Origin: Pseudothauera rhizosphaerae
Lineage (GTDB): Bacteria > Pseudomonadota > Gammaproteobacteria > Burkholderiales > Rhodocyclaceae
NCBI RefSeq assembly: GCF_004801305.1
Contig: NZ_SSOD01000007.1
Location: forward strand, 62,001-126,000
Direction of reading: 5' to 3'
Length of the DNA: 64,000 nt
Shown: positions 1 to 10,895 of the stretch, one piece after another
Layout: each line of letters opens with the position of its first letter
Numbering within the stretch: position 1 is the stretch's first letter
The notes under the pieces: model-generated
Seen by the model: the letters and a program-made list of their open reading frames with translations, nothing else
What the model was told of the DNA's origin: nothing
Database searches by the model: none
Translations under genes and position numbers: made by a program

Positions 1-30
1 TCACGCTCGCTTCCCACCCTCGGACACCGC

Positions 31-1482
31 ATGCTGATACTCCCGCTTCCGGCCCGTCCCGACTGGTCCCGGCCGCCGCTGGCGACGCTGGCCATCATGG
101 CGCTGTGCCTGATCGCTTTCCTGATCCAGGGCGGGGACTACCAGCGTATGGCGGACGCCTCGCGCTTCTACCAGCAATCGGGCATCGGCAGGATGGAGAT
201 GGCGGCCTATCTCGCCGATCTCGAGCGGGCCGGCGAGAAGGAGAAACTCGCCGCCCTGCGCCGCAGTACCGCACGGAACAGCGGCGTCGAGGCCTTCCAG
301 GCGATGGAGCGGGACAACGATTTCATCGACCGCCTGCGCCGCGACCAGGTGATCACCCCCGAGCATCCGGACCATGCGGCGTGGCGCAGCAAGCGCGACC
401 GGTACGAAGCACTGCGCGAACGGGTCGTCACCGAGCACTACAGCCTCTCCAGCCGCGACCCGCGCCCGGTCACCCTGCTCACCCACATGTTCCTGCACGG
501 CGGCCTCATGCACCTGGCCGGCAACATGGCCGTGCTCTTCGTCGTCGGCTACACCGTCGAGGCGGCCCTCGGCCCCCTGGGCTTTCTCGCCCTCTACCTC
601 CTCGGCGGCCTCGGCGCCTCCGTGCCGGACGTGCTGATGCCGGCCAGCGAACTGCAGTTGTCCCTGGGCGCTTCCGGCGCGATTTCAGCGGTCATGGCGG
701 CCTACCTGGTACTGTTCGGCCTGCGCCGCATCACCTTCTTCTACTGGCTGGTCTTCGTTCTCGGGACGGTGCGCTGGCCGGCCGTGGCCATCCTGCCCCT
801 GTGGCTGGCCAACGAACTGCTGCAGAACTTCGTGTTCGACACCGAAGGCCGCACCAACTACATGGCGCACTTCGGCGGGCTGGTCAGCGGCGCGCTGCTC
901 GTCGGCCTCTACCGCTGGCGCCGCCACGGACGCAGCGCCGACATCGTCCATCGCCAGGACGACGAAGAGGCTGTTGCGGCCCTGCTGGCCCAGGCCGCCC
1001 GCCAGGTCGCCGAGCTGAATTTCGGCCCTGCCGCGCTGACCTACCGCAAGCTGCTCGACGAACATCCCGGCACGGACGCGCAATCCATCGTCGAATATCG
1101 CCGCATCGCCGGCCTGGCCCGCCAGCCTGAACTGCTTGCCGACGCCAACCGCCGCGTGCTGCAGGCGGCCGCGGAACGCGGACGATCCGCCAGCCCCGCC
1201 CTGCTGGCGGAAGTGGTGCAGGAACTGCCGGCCGCCTTGCCGAAACTCGCGGCCGTCCAATGGGAAACCCTGCTCGCCCGCCTGATCGACGACGGCCGGC
1301 TCGATGGCGCCGAACGACTGCTGCTGCGCCTCTTCCCCATCCGGGAATTTCGCCCGATCGCGGTGCGCCAGGCCGCTCGCCTGGCAGACGCCTTCATCGC
1401 CCGCGGCGAGGCCGGACGCGCGGCGCCCATCCAGCGCCTCGCGAACAGCGTCGCGGCGCAGGCGGCCGCCGCTTCCCGCTAG
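31..1482 (+). CDS. Rhomboid-family intramembrane serine protease with C-terminal extension
   Basis: Predicted intramembrane protease that cuts substrate transmembrane helices in the inner membrane. The family signature is present: [10 protein letters not shown] (about residues 156-165) with the conserved His and Asn, the GASG nucleophile box with Ser215, and AHFGG with the partner His280. Hydrophobic helices fill roughly residues 15-32 and 150-295. A soluble insertion of about 110 residues follows the first helix, and a helical C-terminal region of about 180 residues (after 300) resembles tetratricopeptide packing. At 483 residues it is much longer than a minimal rhomboid. Its last codons overlap the convergent downstream gene by four bases. 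The substrate cannot be told from sequence. Confidence 0.88.
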   Translation: MLILPLPARPDWSRPPLATLAIMALCLIAFLIQGGDYQRMADASRFYQQSGIGRMEMAAYLADLERAGEKEKLAALRRSTARNSGVEAFQAMERDNDFIDRLRRDQVITPEHPDHAAWRSKRDRYEALRERVVTEHYSLSSRDPRPVTLLTHMFLHGGLMHLAGNMAVLFVVGYTVEAALGPLGFLALYLLGGLGASVPDVLMPASELQLSLGASGAISAVMAAYLVLFGLRRITFFYWLVFVLGTVRWPAVAILPLWLANELLQNFVFDTEGRTNYMAHFGGLVSGALLVGLYRWRRHGRSADIVHRQDDEEAVAALLAQAARQVAELNFGPAALTYRKLLDEHPGTDAQSIVEYRRIAGLARQPELLADANRRVLQAAAERGRSASPALLAEVVQELPAALPKLAAVQWETLLARLIDDGRLDGAERLLLRLFPIREFRPIAVRQAARLADAFIARGEAGRAAPIQRLANSVAAQAAAASR

Positions 1483-2780
1483 GCCGGGTTGCCGCCCGCA
1501 GCCGCCGCCAGGCGGTCGAGCAACTCGTCCAGCCGCGCCGCCTCGGCTGCCGCCGGGCTCTCCGGATAGCGTTGCCGCAGGGCCGCAAGCACCCGGCGCG
1601 CCTGCGCCTCGTCGCGCTTGTGCTCGATCAGCAGCCGCGCCCCGAGCAGGTAGATGGCCGGCGTATCGGCATGCCCGGGGAAACGCCGGTCGAACTCCCT
1701 GATCAGGCGCGCCGCGCCGTCGCCGCGGCGCGCCGCCAGCAAGGCGGTGGCCAGCGGCAGGATCGCACCCGCCTGCGCCGGCTGGTAATCGGGCTGATGC
1801 TGCCAGATCGCCTCCAGCACCTCGATCGCGTAGGACTCCTGGCCCACCCGCGTCAGGGCCGGCAACCAGTCGCGGGCGTGGGCCAGCATCGCCTGCGTCT
1901 GCCCCGGCACGGCCAGCAGCAGACGGTGCAGGCGCAGGTTGGCGGAGAGGTCGCCGGGCCGTTCGACGACATCTCCACGGGCCACGGCAATCGCCTCGTC
2001 GTAGCGCCCCTCCTTGAGCAACTCGGCGCTCTGCGCCGCGCGCTGGCGGACCGGATCGGGCGGGGCGATCGCCGTCGCCTGGCGCTCGAAACCCACGTCG
2101 ACGGCAAGGCCCAGCTCCCCGTGATACTGGTACAGCGCATAGCCCATCAGGCGGAACATGACGATGGTGAAATAACCGCCGAGAAACCCGAACAGCACCC
2201 CCAGCAGCCCCGCCGGCACCACCGACGCCAGCAGCCCGAACAGGGCACCATGGCCGGACGAGAGCAACAGCAGGCAGGCGCACAGCCCCAGATAGGGCAT
2301 GCCGATGCCGCGGATCAGCGCCCACAGCCGCGGCGGCGACATGGATTCGCCCAGTTCGTTGGTGAGGGCCAGCAGCATCGTATTGGCCGGCAACAGCAGG
2401 CCGAACAGTGCCAGCAGGACGAGCGCCGCATGGGGCCCCGCCACGCTCGCCACGTAGGCGCAAATGGTCAGCCCCACGGCAATGACGACGAACTGCTTGT
2501 AAGGCAGGTACTTGCCGCCATGGGCGGAATCGAACAGCGTCTGCGAGTCGTCGAGATGGCCCAGCGCTGTGCGTTCGAGCACCTTGTAGCCATAGCGCAG
2601 CGTGGCCACCAGCAGCACCGCCCACAGGACCAGATTGGCCGGCACGAAGAACATGGACGCCAGCCCGGCCAGCACCCCGAAACCGCAGCAGGCCAGCAAG
2701 GGCTCCAGGGAGAGGGGATAAAGGAAGAAGCTGCCGAGGCGGGTCCAGTAAGGCGGAATGGCGGGCGCGTGGTCGGTCAT
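1479..2780 (-). CDS. Multi-pass membrane protein with C-terminal TPR-like region
   Basis: 433 residues, no function recognised. The N-terminal half (about 20-225) has five or six hydrophobic segments and resembles DUF4013-like integral membrane proteins. The C-terminal half (about 240-425) is soluble and helical, with spaced Ala/Leu/Tyr patterns typical of tetratricopeptide repeats. It is convergent with the rhomboid gene (4-base overlap), whose own C-terminus is also repeat-like, so the two could act on the same membrane process; that is speculation. No clear Shine-Dalgarno precedes the ATG. The 270 bases between this start and the next gene (yaiI) show no gene and no obvious operator. Confidence 0.72.
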   Translation of the reverse strand: MTDHAPAIPPYWTRLGSFFLYPLSLEPLLACCGFGVLAGLASMFFVPANLVLWAVLLVATLRYGYKVLERTALGHLDDSQTLFDSAHGGKYLPYKQFVVIAVGLTICAYVASVAGPHAALVLLALFGLLLPANTMLLALTNELGESMSPPRLWALIRGIGMPYLGLCACLLLLSSGHGALFGLLASVVPAGLLGVLFGFLGGYFTIVMFRLMGYALYQYHGELGLAVDVGFERQATAIAPPDPVRQRAAQSAELLKEGRYDEAIAVARGDVVERPGDLSANLRLHRLLLAVPGQTQAMLAHARDWLPALTRVGQESYAIEVLEAIWQHQPDYQPAQAGAILPLATALLAARRGDGAARLIREFDRRFPGHADTPAIYLLGARLLIEHKRDEAQARRVLAALRQRYPESPAAAEAARLDELLDRLAAAAGGNPA

Positions 2781-3053
2781 GGGAGAGAAGTCGCCGGCAG
2801 CGTCCGGGTGGCGCGCGTCGGGACAAGCGGATGCAATGACGAGATGGTATCGCCTCCCGGCGCGGTCCGCAGCCGGAACAGATCACGCCCGTTCGCTCAC
2901 GCAGAATTGCCGCACCGGCCAACGAGGCAGTCTCCGGCCGCGGAAACCTGCTGTCTCCTTTGCCTCCGGCCACCCTGTCGCCGCACAATGGCCGCCCCTG
3001 CCCGCACCGGGAAAGGGCTGCCAATTCTTCAGCCTGCAAGAAGGACACGCGCC

Positions 3054-3515
3054 ATGCACATCTGGGTCGACGCCGATGCCTGCCCCGCCGTCATCAAGGA
3101 CATCCTGTTCCGCGCCGCGGAGCGCACCGGACGCCCGCTGACGCTGGTCGCGAACCAGTACATCCGCGTGCCCGCCTCCCCGCTGATCCGCATGATCCAG
3201 GTTCCGGGCGGCTTCGACGAGGCGGACAAGTACATCCTTGCCCACGTGCAGGCCGGACACCTGGTCATCACCGCTGACATTCCCCTCGCCGCCGAGGTCG
3301 TGGCGAACGATGCCCGCGCGCTGTCGCCCAGGGGTGAGCTCTACGGGAAGGAGAACATTCGCGAAGTGCTCGCCATGCGCAACTTCATGGACACCCTGCG
3401 CAGCACCGGTGTGGAGACCGGCGGACCGGCTGCGTTTACCGCCGCGGACCGGCAGGCATTCGCGAATCGACTCGATCGGCTGCTGCGCCAGGCAGGCGGG
3501 ACTGATCGGCAGTAG
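3054..3515 (+). CDS. yaiI: YaiI/YqxD family protein (DUF188)
   Basis: A 153-residue protein of the widely conserved YaiI/YqxD family. It opens with the family hallmark WVDADACP (residues 3-10), followed by conserved stretches around [22 protein letters not shown] and the [14 protein letters not shown] region. The fold is PIN-like, with clustered acidic residues that suggest metal-dependent nuclease or phosphodiesterase chemistry, but the activity of the family is not established. The ATG at 3054 is chosen because an AAGGA ribosome-binding sequence lies just upstream and the family signature begins at once; an open frame extends further upstream without homology. Confidence 0.9.
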   Translation: MHIWVDADACPAVIKDILFRAAERTGRPLTLVANQYIRVPASPLIRMIQVPGGFDEADKYILAHVQAGHLVITADIPLAAEVVANDARALSPRGELYGKENIREVLAMRNFMDTLRSTGVETGGPAAFTAADRQAFANRLDRLLRQAGGTDRQ

Positions 3516-3536
3516 CGCGGCCATCGAAGACCAGAC

Positions 3537-3584
3537 TGGATCACCGGGCAGGTCATCGCCGTCGATGGCGGCCTGGCTCGCATG
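3537..3584 (+). pseudogene. Remnant of a short-chain dehydrogenase/reductase C-terminus
   Basis: In frame, these bases read WITGQVIAVDGGLARM, which matches the highly conserved C-terminal strand of classical short-chain dehydrogenases (the TGQ-x5-DGG signature). No Rossmann fold, catalytic Tyr-x3-Lys or start codon precedes it: the upstream 20 bases run into the end of yaiI. It therefore looks like the last codons of a gene whose body was deleted. The surrounding 247-base gap (3516-3762) contains nothing else recognised. A chance resemblance in a 16-codon stretch is possible but unlikely given the signature. Confidence 0.5.
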
Positions 3585-3762
3585 AGCAAGCGGCCTCGGT
3601 TTGCCCGCGGAGAATACGGGACGAGTCCGCCGTATCCAGGCTCCGCTCCGAACGGCCCTCGTGCAGTACCCCATTACCACCCACCCCACCCTCCCCGCGC
3701 GCACACTGGCCTCGCGGCGCGGCGGTCCGTCGCGCCGCATCCACCGAAACGAGGAGACGACG

Positions 3763-4341
3763 ATGGGCAAGAGGATCCTGATGATCTGCGGCGATTTCGG
3801 CGAGGACTACGAGACCATGGTGCCCTTCCAGGCGCTGCAGGCGGTGGGGCATACCGTGCATGCGGTGTGCCCGGAGCGGAAGGCGGGCGAGGCGGTCGCG
3901 ATGGCGATCCACGACTTCGAGGGGCAGCAGACCTACAGCGAGAAGCGCGGGCACAACTTCACCCTCAATGCGACCTTCGCCGAGATCGACCCGGCGGGCT
4001 ACGACGCGCTGGTGATCCCCGGCGGGCGGGCGCCGGAATACCTGCGCATGAACGACGCGGTGGTGAAGATGGTTCGCCACTTCTTCACCGCGGACAAGCC
4101 GGTGGCGGCGATCTGCCACGGCGCGCAGTTGCTCGCGGGCGCGCGGGTGCTGGAAGGCAAGCGCTGTTCGGCCTATCCGGCCTGCCGCGCGGAAGTGGAG
4201 CTGGCGGGCGGCACCTATGCGGACATCCCCCTCGACCAGGCGGTGACCGACGGCAAGCTGGTCACGGCGCCGGCCTGGCCGGCGCATCCGGCCTGGATCG
4301 CGCAGTTCCTTGCGGTGCTGGGCACACGCATCAGCCACTGA
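3763..4341 (+). CDS. DJ-1/PfpI family protein
   Basis: 192 residues, the full length of a single-domain DJ-1/PfpI protein (class I glutamine amidotransferase-like fold). Visible motifs are [14 protein letters not shown] at the N-terminus, the [12 protein letters not shown] segment, and the nucleophile elbow [10 protein letters not shown] with the reactive cysteine. Relatives act as chaperone/deglycase-type stress proteins (YhbO-like) or as isonitrile hydratases or proteases; the exact activity cannot be assigned. The start is supported by GAGGAG about seven bases upstream. The gene is monocistronic, between the dehydrogenase remnant and a ribbon-helix-helix gene. Confidence 0.88.
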   Translation: MGKRILMICGDFGEDYETMVPFQALQAVGHTVHAVCPERKAGEAVAMAIHDFEGQQTYSEKRGHNFTLNATFAEIDPAGYDALVIPGGRAPEYLRMNDAVVKMVRHFFTADKPVAAICHGAQLLAGARVLEGKRCSAYPACRAEVELAGGTYADIPLDQAVTDGKLVTAPAWPAHPAWIAQFLAVLGTRISH

Positions 4342-4426
4342 ACGGCGGCGGGGAGCGCATTCGGCCGGCGGGGCGGTGGCGGCCTGTCTACACTGGGAGG
4401 GTCGCAACCGCCCGCCGGAACGAACG

Positions 4427-4831
4427 ATGTGCCAGATCTTCACCTCCGCCGACCCCGCGCTCTACGCCTCGCGCGCCCGCTCCATCCGCCTGCACGGCGC
4501 GGCCACCAGCCTGCGGCTGGAGAACGTCTATTGGCGGACGCTGGAGGAGATCGGCCGGCGCGACGGGCTGAGCGTGCCACAACTGGTCGCCCGCCTGCAC
4601 GACGAGTTGGACGAGGCCGGCGTGCTGGGCGACCGGGCCAACTTCACCTCCTTCCTGCGCGTGACCTGCACGCGCTACCTGCAATTGCAGTTGCAGGGCC
4701 TGATTCCGCAGGAGACGGAGGTGCCGATCCGCGTGCTGGACGCCCGGGCAGTGCTGGCCGGCGAACGCGGGTATGGTGAACAGGCGAGGCGCTCACGGGG
4801 TTCGGGCGCGCCGCTGGAGCGGCGGCTGTAG
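4427..4831 (+). CDS. Ribbon-helix-helix domain protein
   Basis: 134 residues. After about 18 residues it has the pattern RSIRLHGAATSLRLENVYWRT followed by an amphipathic helix pair (EEIGRRDGLSVPQLVARLHDEL). This fits the ribbon-helix-helix (RHH_4, Arc/MetJ-like) family often found as small putative DNA-binding proteins in proteobacteria. It probably regulates transcription, but no target is evident. The last residues (SGAPLERRL) and the stop codon run into a REP-like repeat beginning at 4828, so the C-terminal tail may have been altered by repeat insertion. Confidence 0.72.
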   Translation: MCQIFTSADPALYASRARSIRLHGAATSLRLENVYWRTLEEIGRRDGLSVPQLVARLHDELDEAGVLGDRANFTSFLRVTCTRYLQLQLQGLIPQETEVPIRVLDARAVLAGERGYGEQARRSRGSGAPLERRL

Positions 4832-4850
4832 GAGCGGGCTTGCCCGCGAT
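4828..4850 (+). repeat. REP-like palindromic repeat (single copy)
   Basis: The core GGAGCGGGCTTGCCCGCGA is a small GC-rich hairpin (CGGGC-TT-GCCCG). It closely matches the two units at 49805-49876 and resembles REP elements known from pseudomonads and relatives. It overlaps the stop codon of the ribbon-helix-helix gene and lies in the gap before the end of the convergent ABC transporter gene. Confidence 0.6.
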
Positions 4851-4901
4851 TGCAGCGCGCGTTGTTCTACCGCCCGAATCGCGGCCAAGGCCCCACACCC
4901 C

Positions 4902-6770
<1,869 letters not shown>

Positions 6771-6832
6771 GGTTTTCTCCTGGGCGGGCGCAGCCCGCAA
6801 GCGTGCAAGTTTGCCTTGCCGGCGGCCCAAAG

Positions 6833-6859
6833 CAAAATGCCCCGCACGAGGCGGGGCAT
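6833..6859 (-). terminator. Rho-independent terminator of ahpF
   Basis: On the minus strand a 9-base stem (ATGCCCCGC/GCGGGGCAT) with a CTCGT loop is followed by TTTTGCTTT. It sits directly after the ahpF stop codon, so it should end the ahpC-ahpF transcript before the ABC transporter gene. Confidence 0.75.
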
Positions 6860-6882
6860 GGCACCGGCGGGCGCGGCGGCGA

Positions 6883-8436
6883 TCAGGCCGGCGCGCTGAT
6901 GCGGATCAGGTGGTCGAAGGCCGACAGGGAGGCCTTGGCCCCTTCGCCCATGGCGATGATGATCTGCTTGTACGGCACCGTGGTGCAGTCGCCGGCGCCG
7001 AACACGCCCGGCACCGAGGTCTGGCCCTTGGCATCCACGATGATCTCGCCGAAGCGGGAGAGTTCCACCGCGCCCTTGAGGAAGTCGGTGTTGGGCAGCA
7101 GGCCGATCTGCACGAAGATGCCTTCCAGTTCGATGCGCTTTTCCGCGCCGCTGACGCGGTCCTTGTACACCAGGCCGTTGACCTTGTCGGTGCCGGTCAC
7201 TTCCAGCGTCTGGGCGCTCTTGATCACGTCCACGTTGGGCAGGCTGGCGAGCTTCTTCTGCAGCACCGCGTCGGCCTTCAGCGTGTCGGCGAATTCCAGC
7301 ACGGTGACGTGGGAGACCACGCCGGCCAGGTCGATCGCGGCTTCCACGCCGGAGTTGCCGCCGCCGACCACCGCCACGCGCTTGCCCTTGAACAGCGGGC
7401 CGTCGCAGTGGGGGCAGTAGGCCACGCCCTTGCCGCGGAATTCCTTCTCGCCCGGCACGTTCATCTCGCGCCAGCGGGCGCCGGTGGCCAGGATCACGGT
7501 CTTGGCCTTCAGCGCAGCGCCGTTCTCGAGCTGCACCTCATGCACCTCGCCCGGCACCAGCTTGACCGCGCGCTGCAGGTTCATGATGTCCACGTCGTAC
7601 TGCTTGACGTGCTCTTCCAGCGCCGCGGCGAGCTTGGGCCCTTCGGTCTCCTTCACGGAGATGAAGTTCTCGATGGCGAGCGTGTCCAGCACCTGGCCGC
7701 CGAAGCGTTCGGCCACCACGCCGGTGCGGATGCCCTTGCGTGCCGAGTAGATGGCCGCCGCCGAGCCGGCCGGGCCGCCGCCGACCACGAGCACGTCGAA
7801 CACGTCCTTGGCGGAAAGCTTGGCGGCGTCGCGCTTGGCCGCGCCGGTGTCAATCTTCGCCAGGATTTCGCCCAGTTCCATGCGGCCGGCGCCGAATTCC
7901 TGACCGTTCAGGTAAACCGTGGGCACGGCCATGATCTGGCGCTTTTCCACTTCTTCCTGGAACAGCGCGCCGTCGATCATGGTGTGGCGGATGTTGGGGT
8001 TGAGGATGGCCAGCAGGTTCAGGGCCTGCACCACGTCCGGGCAGTTGTGGCAGGACAGCGAGATATAGGTCTCGAAGTTGTATTCGCCTTCCAGGTTTTT
8101 GATCTGTTCGATCACGTCAGCCTCGACCTTGGGCGGGTAGCCGGCCGACTGCAGCAGGGCGAGGATGAGCGAGGTGAATTCATGACCCATGGGCAGGCCG
8201 GCGAAGCGCACGCGCGCCTGGCCACCCTTGGGGCCGACGGAGAAGGAGGGCTTGCGCTGCGAGCCGTCGCGGCTCTCGATCACGGTGATGAGATTGGACT
8301 GCTCGGCCACGTCCTGCAGCAGTTCGCGCATTTCCCGCGACTTTTCCCCATCGTCCAGGGACGCCACGATCTCGATCGGCTGCGTCACCCTTTCCAGATA
8401 GGCTTTCAGTTGAGTCTTGATGTTGGCGTCCAGCAT
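6883..8436 (-). CDS. ahpF: Alkyl hydroperoxide reductase subunit F
   Basis: Flavoprotein that passes electrons from NAD(P)H to AhpC for peroxide reduction in the cytoplasm. At 517 residues it is full length. It has an N-terminal tandem thioredoxin-fold domain with redox pair Cys129/Cys132 (SCHNCPD), an FAD-binding GGGPAG at 220-225, a second Rossmann motif GGGNSG near 360 for NAD(P)H, and the thioredoxin-reductase-like CPHC pair at Cys342/Cys345. It lies 127 bases downstream of ahpC on the same strand and ends at a strong terminator, so the two form an operon. Assignment is secure. Confidence 0.97.
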   Translation of the reverse strand: MLDANIKTQLKAYLERVTQPIEIVASLDDGEKSREMRELLQDVAEQSNLITVIESRDGSQRKPSFSVGPKGGQARVRFAGLPMGHEFTSLILALLQSAGYPPKVEADVIEQIKNLEGEYNFETYISLSCHNCPDVVQALNLLAILNPNIRHTMIDGALFQEEVEKRQIMAVPTVYLNGQEFGAGRMELGEILAKIDTGAAKRDAAKLSAKDVFDVLVVGGGPAGSAAAIYSARKGIRTGVVAERFGGQVLDTLAIENFISVKETEGPKLAAALEEHVKQYDVDIMNLQRAVKLVPGEVHEVQLENGAALKAKTVILATGARWREMNVPGEKEFRGKGVAYCPHCDGPLFKGKRVAVVGGGNSGVEAAIDLAGVVSHVTVLEFADTLKADAVLQKKLASLPNVDVIKSAQTLEVTGTDKVNGLVYKDRVSGAEKRIELEGIFVQIGLLPNTDFLKGAVELSRFGEIIVDAKGQTSVPGVFGAGDCTTVPYKQIIIAMGEGAKASLSAFDHLIRISAPA

Positions 8437-8563
8437 GGCGATTTTCCTTGTAATGGGTTGCCTGCCGTCAGGGACGGCAAGCCAGATACGACACAGCCGG
8501 CACGGGGCCGGCTGCGGAGCAAGCGCCCCGGAGCCGCACGGCCCCGGGCGACACAGCGGCTGC

Positions 8564-9127
8564 TTAGATCTTGCCGACGAGGTCGATGGACGGCGCCAGG
8601 GTCTTCTCGCCTTCCTTCCACTTGGCCGGGCACACTTCGTTCGGGTGCGCGGCGGTGTATTGGGCGGCCTTCAGCTTGCGCACGGTCTCGGTCACGTCGC
8701 GGGCGATCTCGTTGGAGTGGACTTCCAGCGTCTTGATGATGCCGTCCGGGTTGATGATGAAGGTGCCGCGCAGGGCCAGGCCTTCTTCCGGGATGTGCAC
8801 GTCGAAGGCGTTGGTCAGCACGTGGGTGGGGTCGCCCACCAGCGCGAACTTGGCCTTGCCCACGGCGGGGGAGGTTTCATGCCACACCTTGTGGGAGAAG
8901 TGGGTGTCGGTGGTGACGATGTAGACTTCGGCGCCGGCCTTCTCGAACTCGGCGTAGTGCTCGGCGGCGTCTTCGATTTCGGTCGGGCAGTTGAAGGTGA
9001 AGGCGGCCGGCATGAAGATCAGCACGGACCACTTGCCCTTCAGGCTCTCGTCGGTCACTTCGATGAACTTGCCGTTCTTGTAGGCCTGGGCTTTGAAAGG
9101 CTTGACTTGGGTGTTGATCAGGGACAT
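8564..9127 (-). CDS. ahpC: Alkyl hydroperoxide reductase subunit C (typical 2-Cys peroxiredoxin)
   Basis: 187-residue peroxiredoxin that reduces organic and hydrogen peroxides and is recycled by AhpF. The peroxidatic cysteine is Cys47 in [10 protein letters not shown] and the resolving cysteine is Cys166 in NEVCPAKW. Length and both motifs match enterobacterial AhpC. The start is fixed by GGAGG seven to eight bases upstream; an upstream in-frame ATG at 9202 would add 25 non-conserved residues. First gene of the ahpCF operon, probably peroxide-induced. Confidence 0.97.
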   Translation of the reverse strand: MSLINTQVKPFKAQAYKNGKFIEVTDESLKGKWSVLIFMPAAFTFNCPTEIEDAAEHYAEFEKAGAEVYIVTTDTHFSHKVWHETSPAVGKAKFALVGDPTHVLTNAFDVHIPEEGLALRGTFIINPDGIIKTLEVHSNEIARDVTETVRKLKAAQYTAAHPNEVCPAKWKEGEKTLAPSIDLVGKI

Positions 9128-9330
9128 TGCGTATCCTCCGTAATGGGTTGGTGGAACAGCGTGACGAAAACTCGATGGGTGCATGTTACGGCAGTGCACC
9201 ATATCGATCTAATTGATTGTCGAGATATGCGCGATTGTCTGGATTAATCGCATCACGCTCGCCGCCACGCCGGAAACACGCGCCCGGCGCGGCGACCGCC
9301 ATGTATACCATCAATGCGCGCCGGATTTTG
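9128..9330 (-). promoter_or_regulatory. ahpCF upstream region with AT-rich dyads, possible OxyR target
   Basis: This 203-base gap separates ahpC from the end of ftsX. Against a GC-rich background, 9198-9245 is conspicuously AT-rich and holds repeated ATCGAT, GATTGT and GAGATAT elements at about 10-11 base spacing. That is the kind of layout OxyR recognises (four ATAG-like elements), but the match to the consensus is weak. The ahpC promoter must lie here; its exact boxes were not resolved. Confidence 0.35.
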
Positions 9331-10236
9331 CTAGCCGATGGACTCGCCCGCGAGGTGGCGGCGCACGGAAATGGCGCTGCCCAGCCAGCCCAGGAAGGCG
9401 GCGAAGCCGAGGATGGCCGCGCTCTCGGCCGCCTGCGGGCCGGCGAGCTGGAAAAGGGTGCCATAGGTCTGCGCCAGCCCGGCCACCGGCGCGCGCAGCG
9501 CCAGCACCACGCCCCACACCGTACCCAGGGCCACCAGCCCGCCCAGCAGGCCCTGCAGGCTGCCGAACCAGTAGAACGGCCGGCGGATGAAGGGATCGGT
9601 GGCGCCCAGCAGCCGGCTCACGCCGATCTCGGCGCGCTGGGTGAGTATCTGCAGGCGGATGGTGTTGAAGGTGACGATGACCAGCGCCACGCCGAGCAGC
9701 GCCGCGAGCACCAGCACCGCCGACCGGCCCAGGCCGAGCAGGGCGTGCAGGCGCTCGACCCACGCGGAATCGAGCTGCACGTGGGCCACCCGGGGCCAGG
9801 TGCGCAGTTCGCCGGCCAGCGCCTGGAAGAGTTCCGGCTCGTTGCCGGCCGGCACCAGCACGAAGGCGTCCGGCAGCGGATTGGCCTGCAGCCCGCCCAG
9901 CACGTCACCCAGGCCGCTCTTTTCCAGTTGCGCCAGCGCCGTGTCCCGCGGCACAAAGCGGTAGCGGGCGAGCCGCGCCTCGGCCTTGAGGCGGCCGTCG
10001 ATGGCTCGCACCTCGTCTGTGGAGGCATCCGGCGCCATGAACACGCTGATCTCCGGCGCCCCGGAAAAGCCTTTCGCGAGCCCCGCCACGTTGTCCAGCA
10101 GCAAGTAGCCGCCGGCCGGCAGGGACAGGGCGATGCCCACCACCAGAGCCGAGAGCAGGGTGCCCAGCGGCTGCGCCGCCAGCCGCCCGACCGCCTGGGC
10201 GAAAGCGCGCCAGTGCAGGTAGAGCCAGTGGATCAT
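9331..10236 (-). CDS. ftsX: Cell division protein FtsX
   Basis: Integral membrane partner of FtsE; the complex activates septal peptidoglycan hydrolases at the divisome. 301 residues: one N-terminal transmembrane helix (about 22-45), a periplasmic domain (about 55-165), then three helices in the C-terminal FtsX domain (about 170-290) with the conserved TFNTIRLQILTQRAEIGVSR segment. The ATG overlaps the ftsE stop as ATGA. It is the last gene of the ftsY-ftsE-ftsX operon. Confidence 0.95.
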   Translation of the reverse strand: MIHWLYLHWRAFAQAVGRLAAQPLGTLLSALVVGIALSLPAGGYLLLDNVAGLAKGFSGAPEISVFMAPDASTDEVRAIDGRLKAEARLARYRFVPRDTALAQLEKSGLGDVLGGLQANPLPDAFVLVPAGNEPELFQALAGELRTWPRVAHVQLDSAWVERLHALLGLGRSAVLVLAALLGVALVIVTFNTIRLQILTQRAEIGVSRLLGATDPFIRRPFYWFGSLQGLLGGLVALGTVWGVVLALRAPVAGLAQTYGTLFQLAGPQAAESAAILGFAAFLGWLGSAISVRRHLAGESIG

Positions 10237-10895
10237 TCGGCGCCCTCCACCAGCAGCCCCTTGTGCAGCACCAGGCGGCGCGGCCGGCTGGCGGCGAACA
10301 GGGTCGCGTCGTGGGTGGACACCACCACCGTCACCCCGGCGCTGTTGAAGGAACGGAACAGTTCGGCGATGTCGCGGGCGTAGTCCGGGTCCAGGTGGGC
10401 CGTGGGCTCGTCGGCGATCAGGATGGAGGGGCGGTTCACGATGGCGCGGGCGATCGCCACGCGCTGCTGCTCGCCGCCGGAGAGCCCCGCCGGCAGTTCC
10501 CGCTCGCGCCCGTCCAGACCCACCCGTTCGAGGGCGGCGGCGACGCGCCTGGCGGCATCCCGCGGCGGATGGCCGGTGATCACCAGCGGCAGCATCACGT
10601 TGTCGAACACGCTGCGGTCGAACAGCAGGCGGGATTCCTGCAGCACCAGGCCGAGGTTGCGGCGCAGGTAGGGGATGGAGCGCGCCGGCATGCGGGAGAC
10701 GGCCTGCCCGTTGATGCGGACGGTGCCGGCGGTGGGCCGCTCGATGACCGGTATCAGCTTCAACAGCGTGCTCTTGCCCGCGCCGGAATGGCCGGAGAGC
10801 ACGATCAGTTCGCCGTGGCGGATCTCGAAGCTGACCCCGGCGAGCGCCGTGTAGCCGCCCGCATAGCGCTTGGAGACGTCCTCGAAGACGATCAT
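10233..10895 (-). CDS. ftsE: Cell division ATP-binding protein FtsE
   Basis: 220-residue ATPase that pairs with FtsX. It carries Walker A GHSGAGKST (about 35-43), a Q-loop in LVLQESRLLF, the signature GLSGGEQQR, and Walker B ILIADEPTAHLD with the switch STHD. Length and motifs are typical of FtsE. The start overlaps the ftsY stop (ATGA) and its stop overlaps ftsX, so all three genes are translationally coupled. Confidence 0.96.
   Translation of the reverse strand: MIVFEDVSKRYAGGYTALAGVSFEIRHGELIVLSGHSGAGKSTLLKLIPVIERPTAGTVRINGQAVSRMPARSIPYLRRNLGLVLQESRLLFDRSVFDNVMLPLVITGHPPRDAARRVAAALERVGLDGRERELPAGLSGGEQQRVAIARAIVNRPSILIADEPTAHLDPDYARDIAELFRSFNSAGVTVVVSTHDATLFAASRPRRLVLHKGLLVEGAE

Noticed and set aside
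1..513. Minus-strand open frame at the left edge
   Set aside because: It is antisense to the rhomboid gene, whose catalytic motifs and codon pattern are clear; the antisense frame has no recognisable domain.
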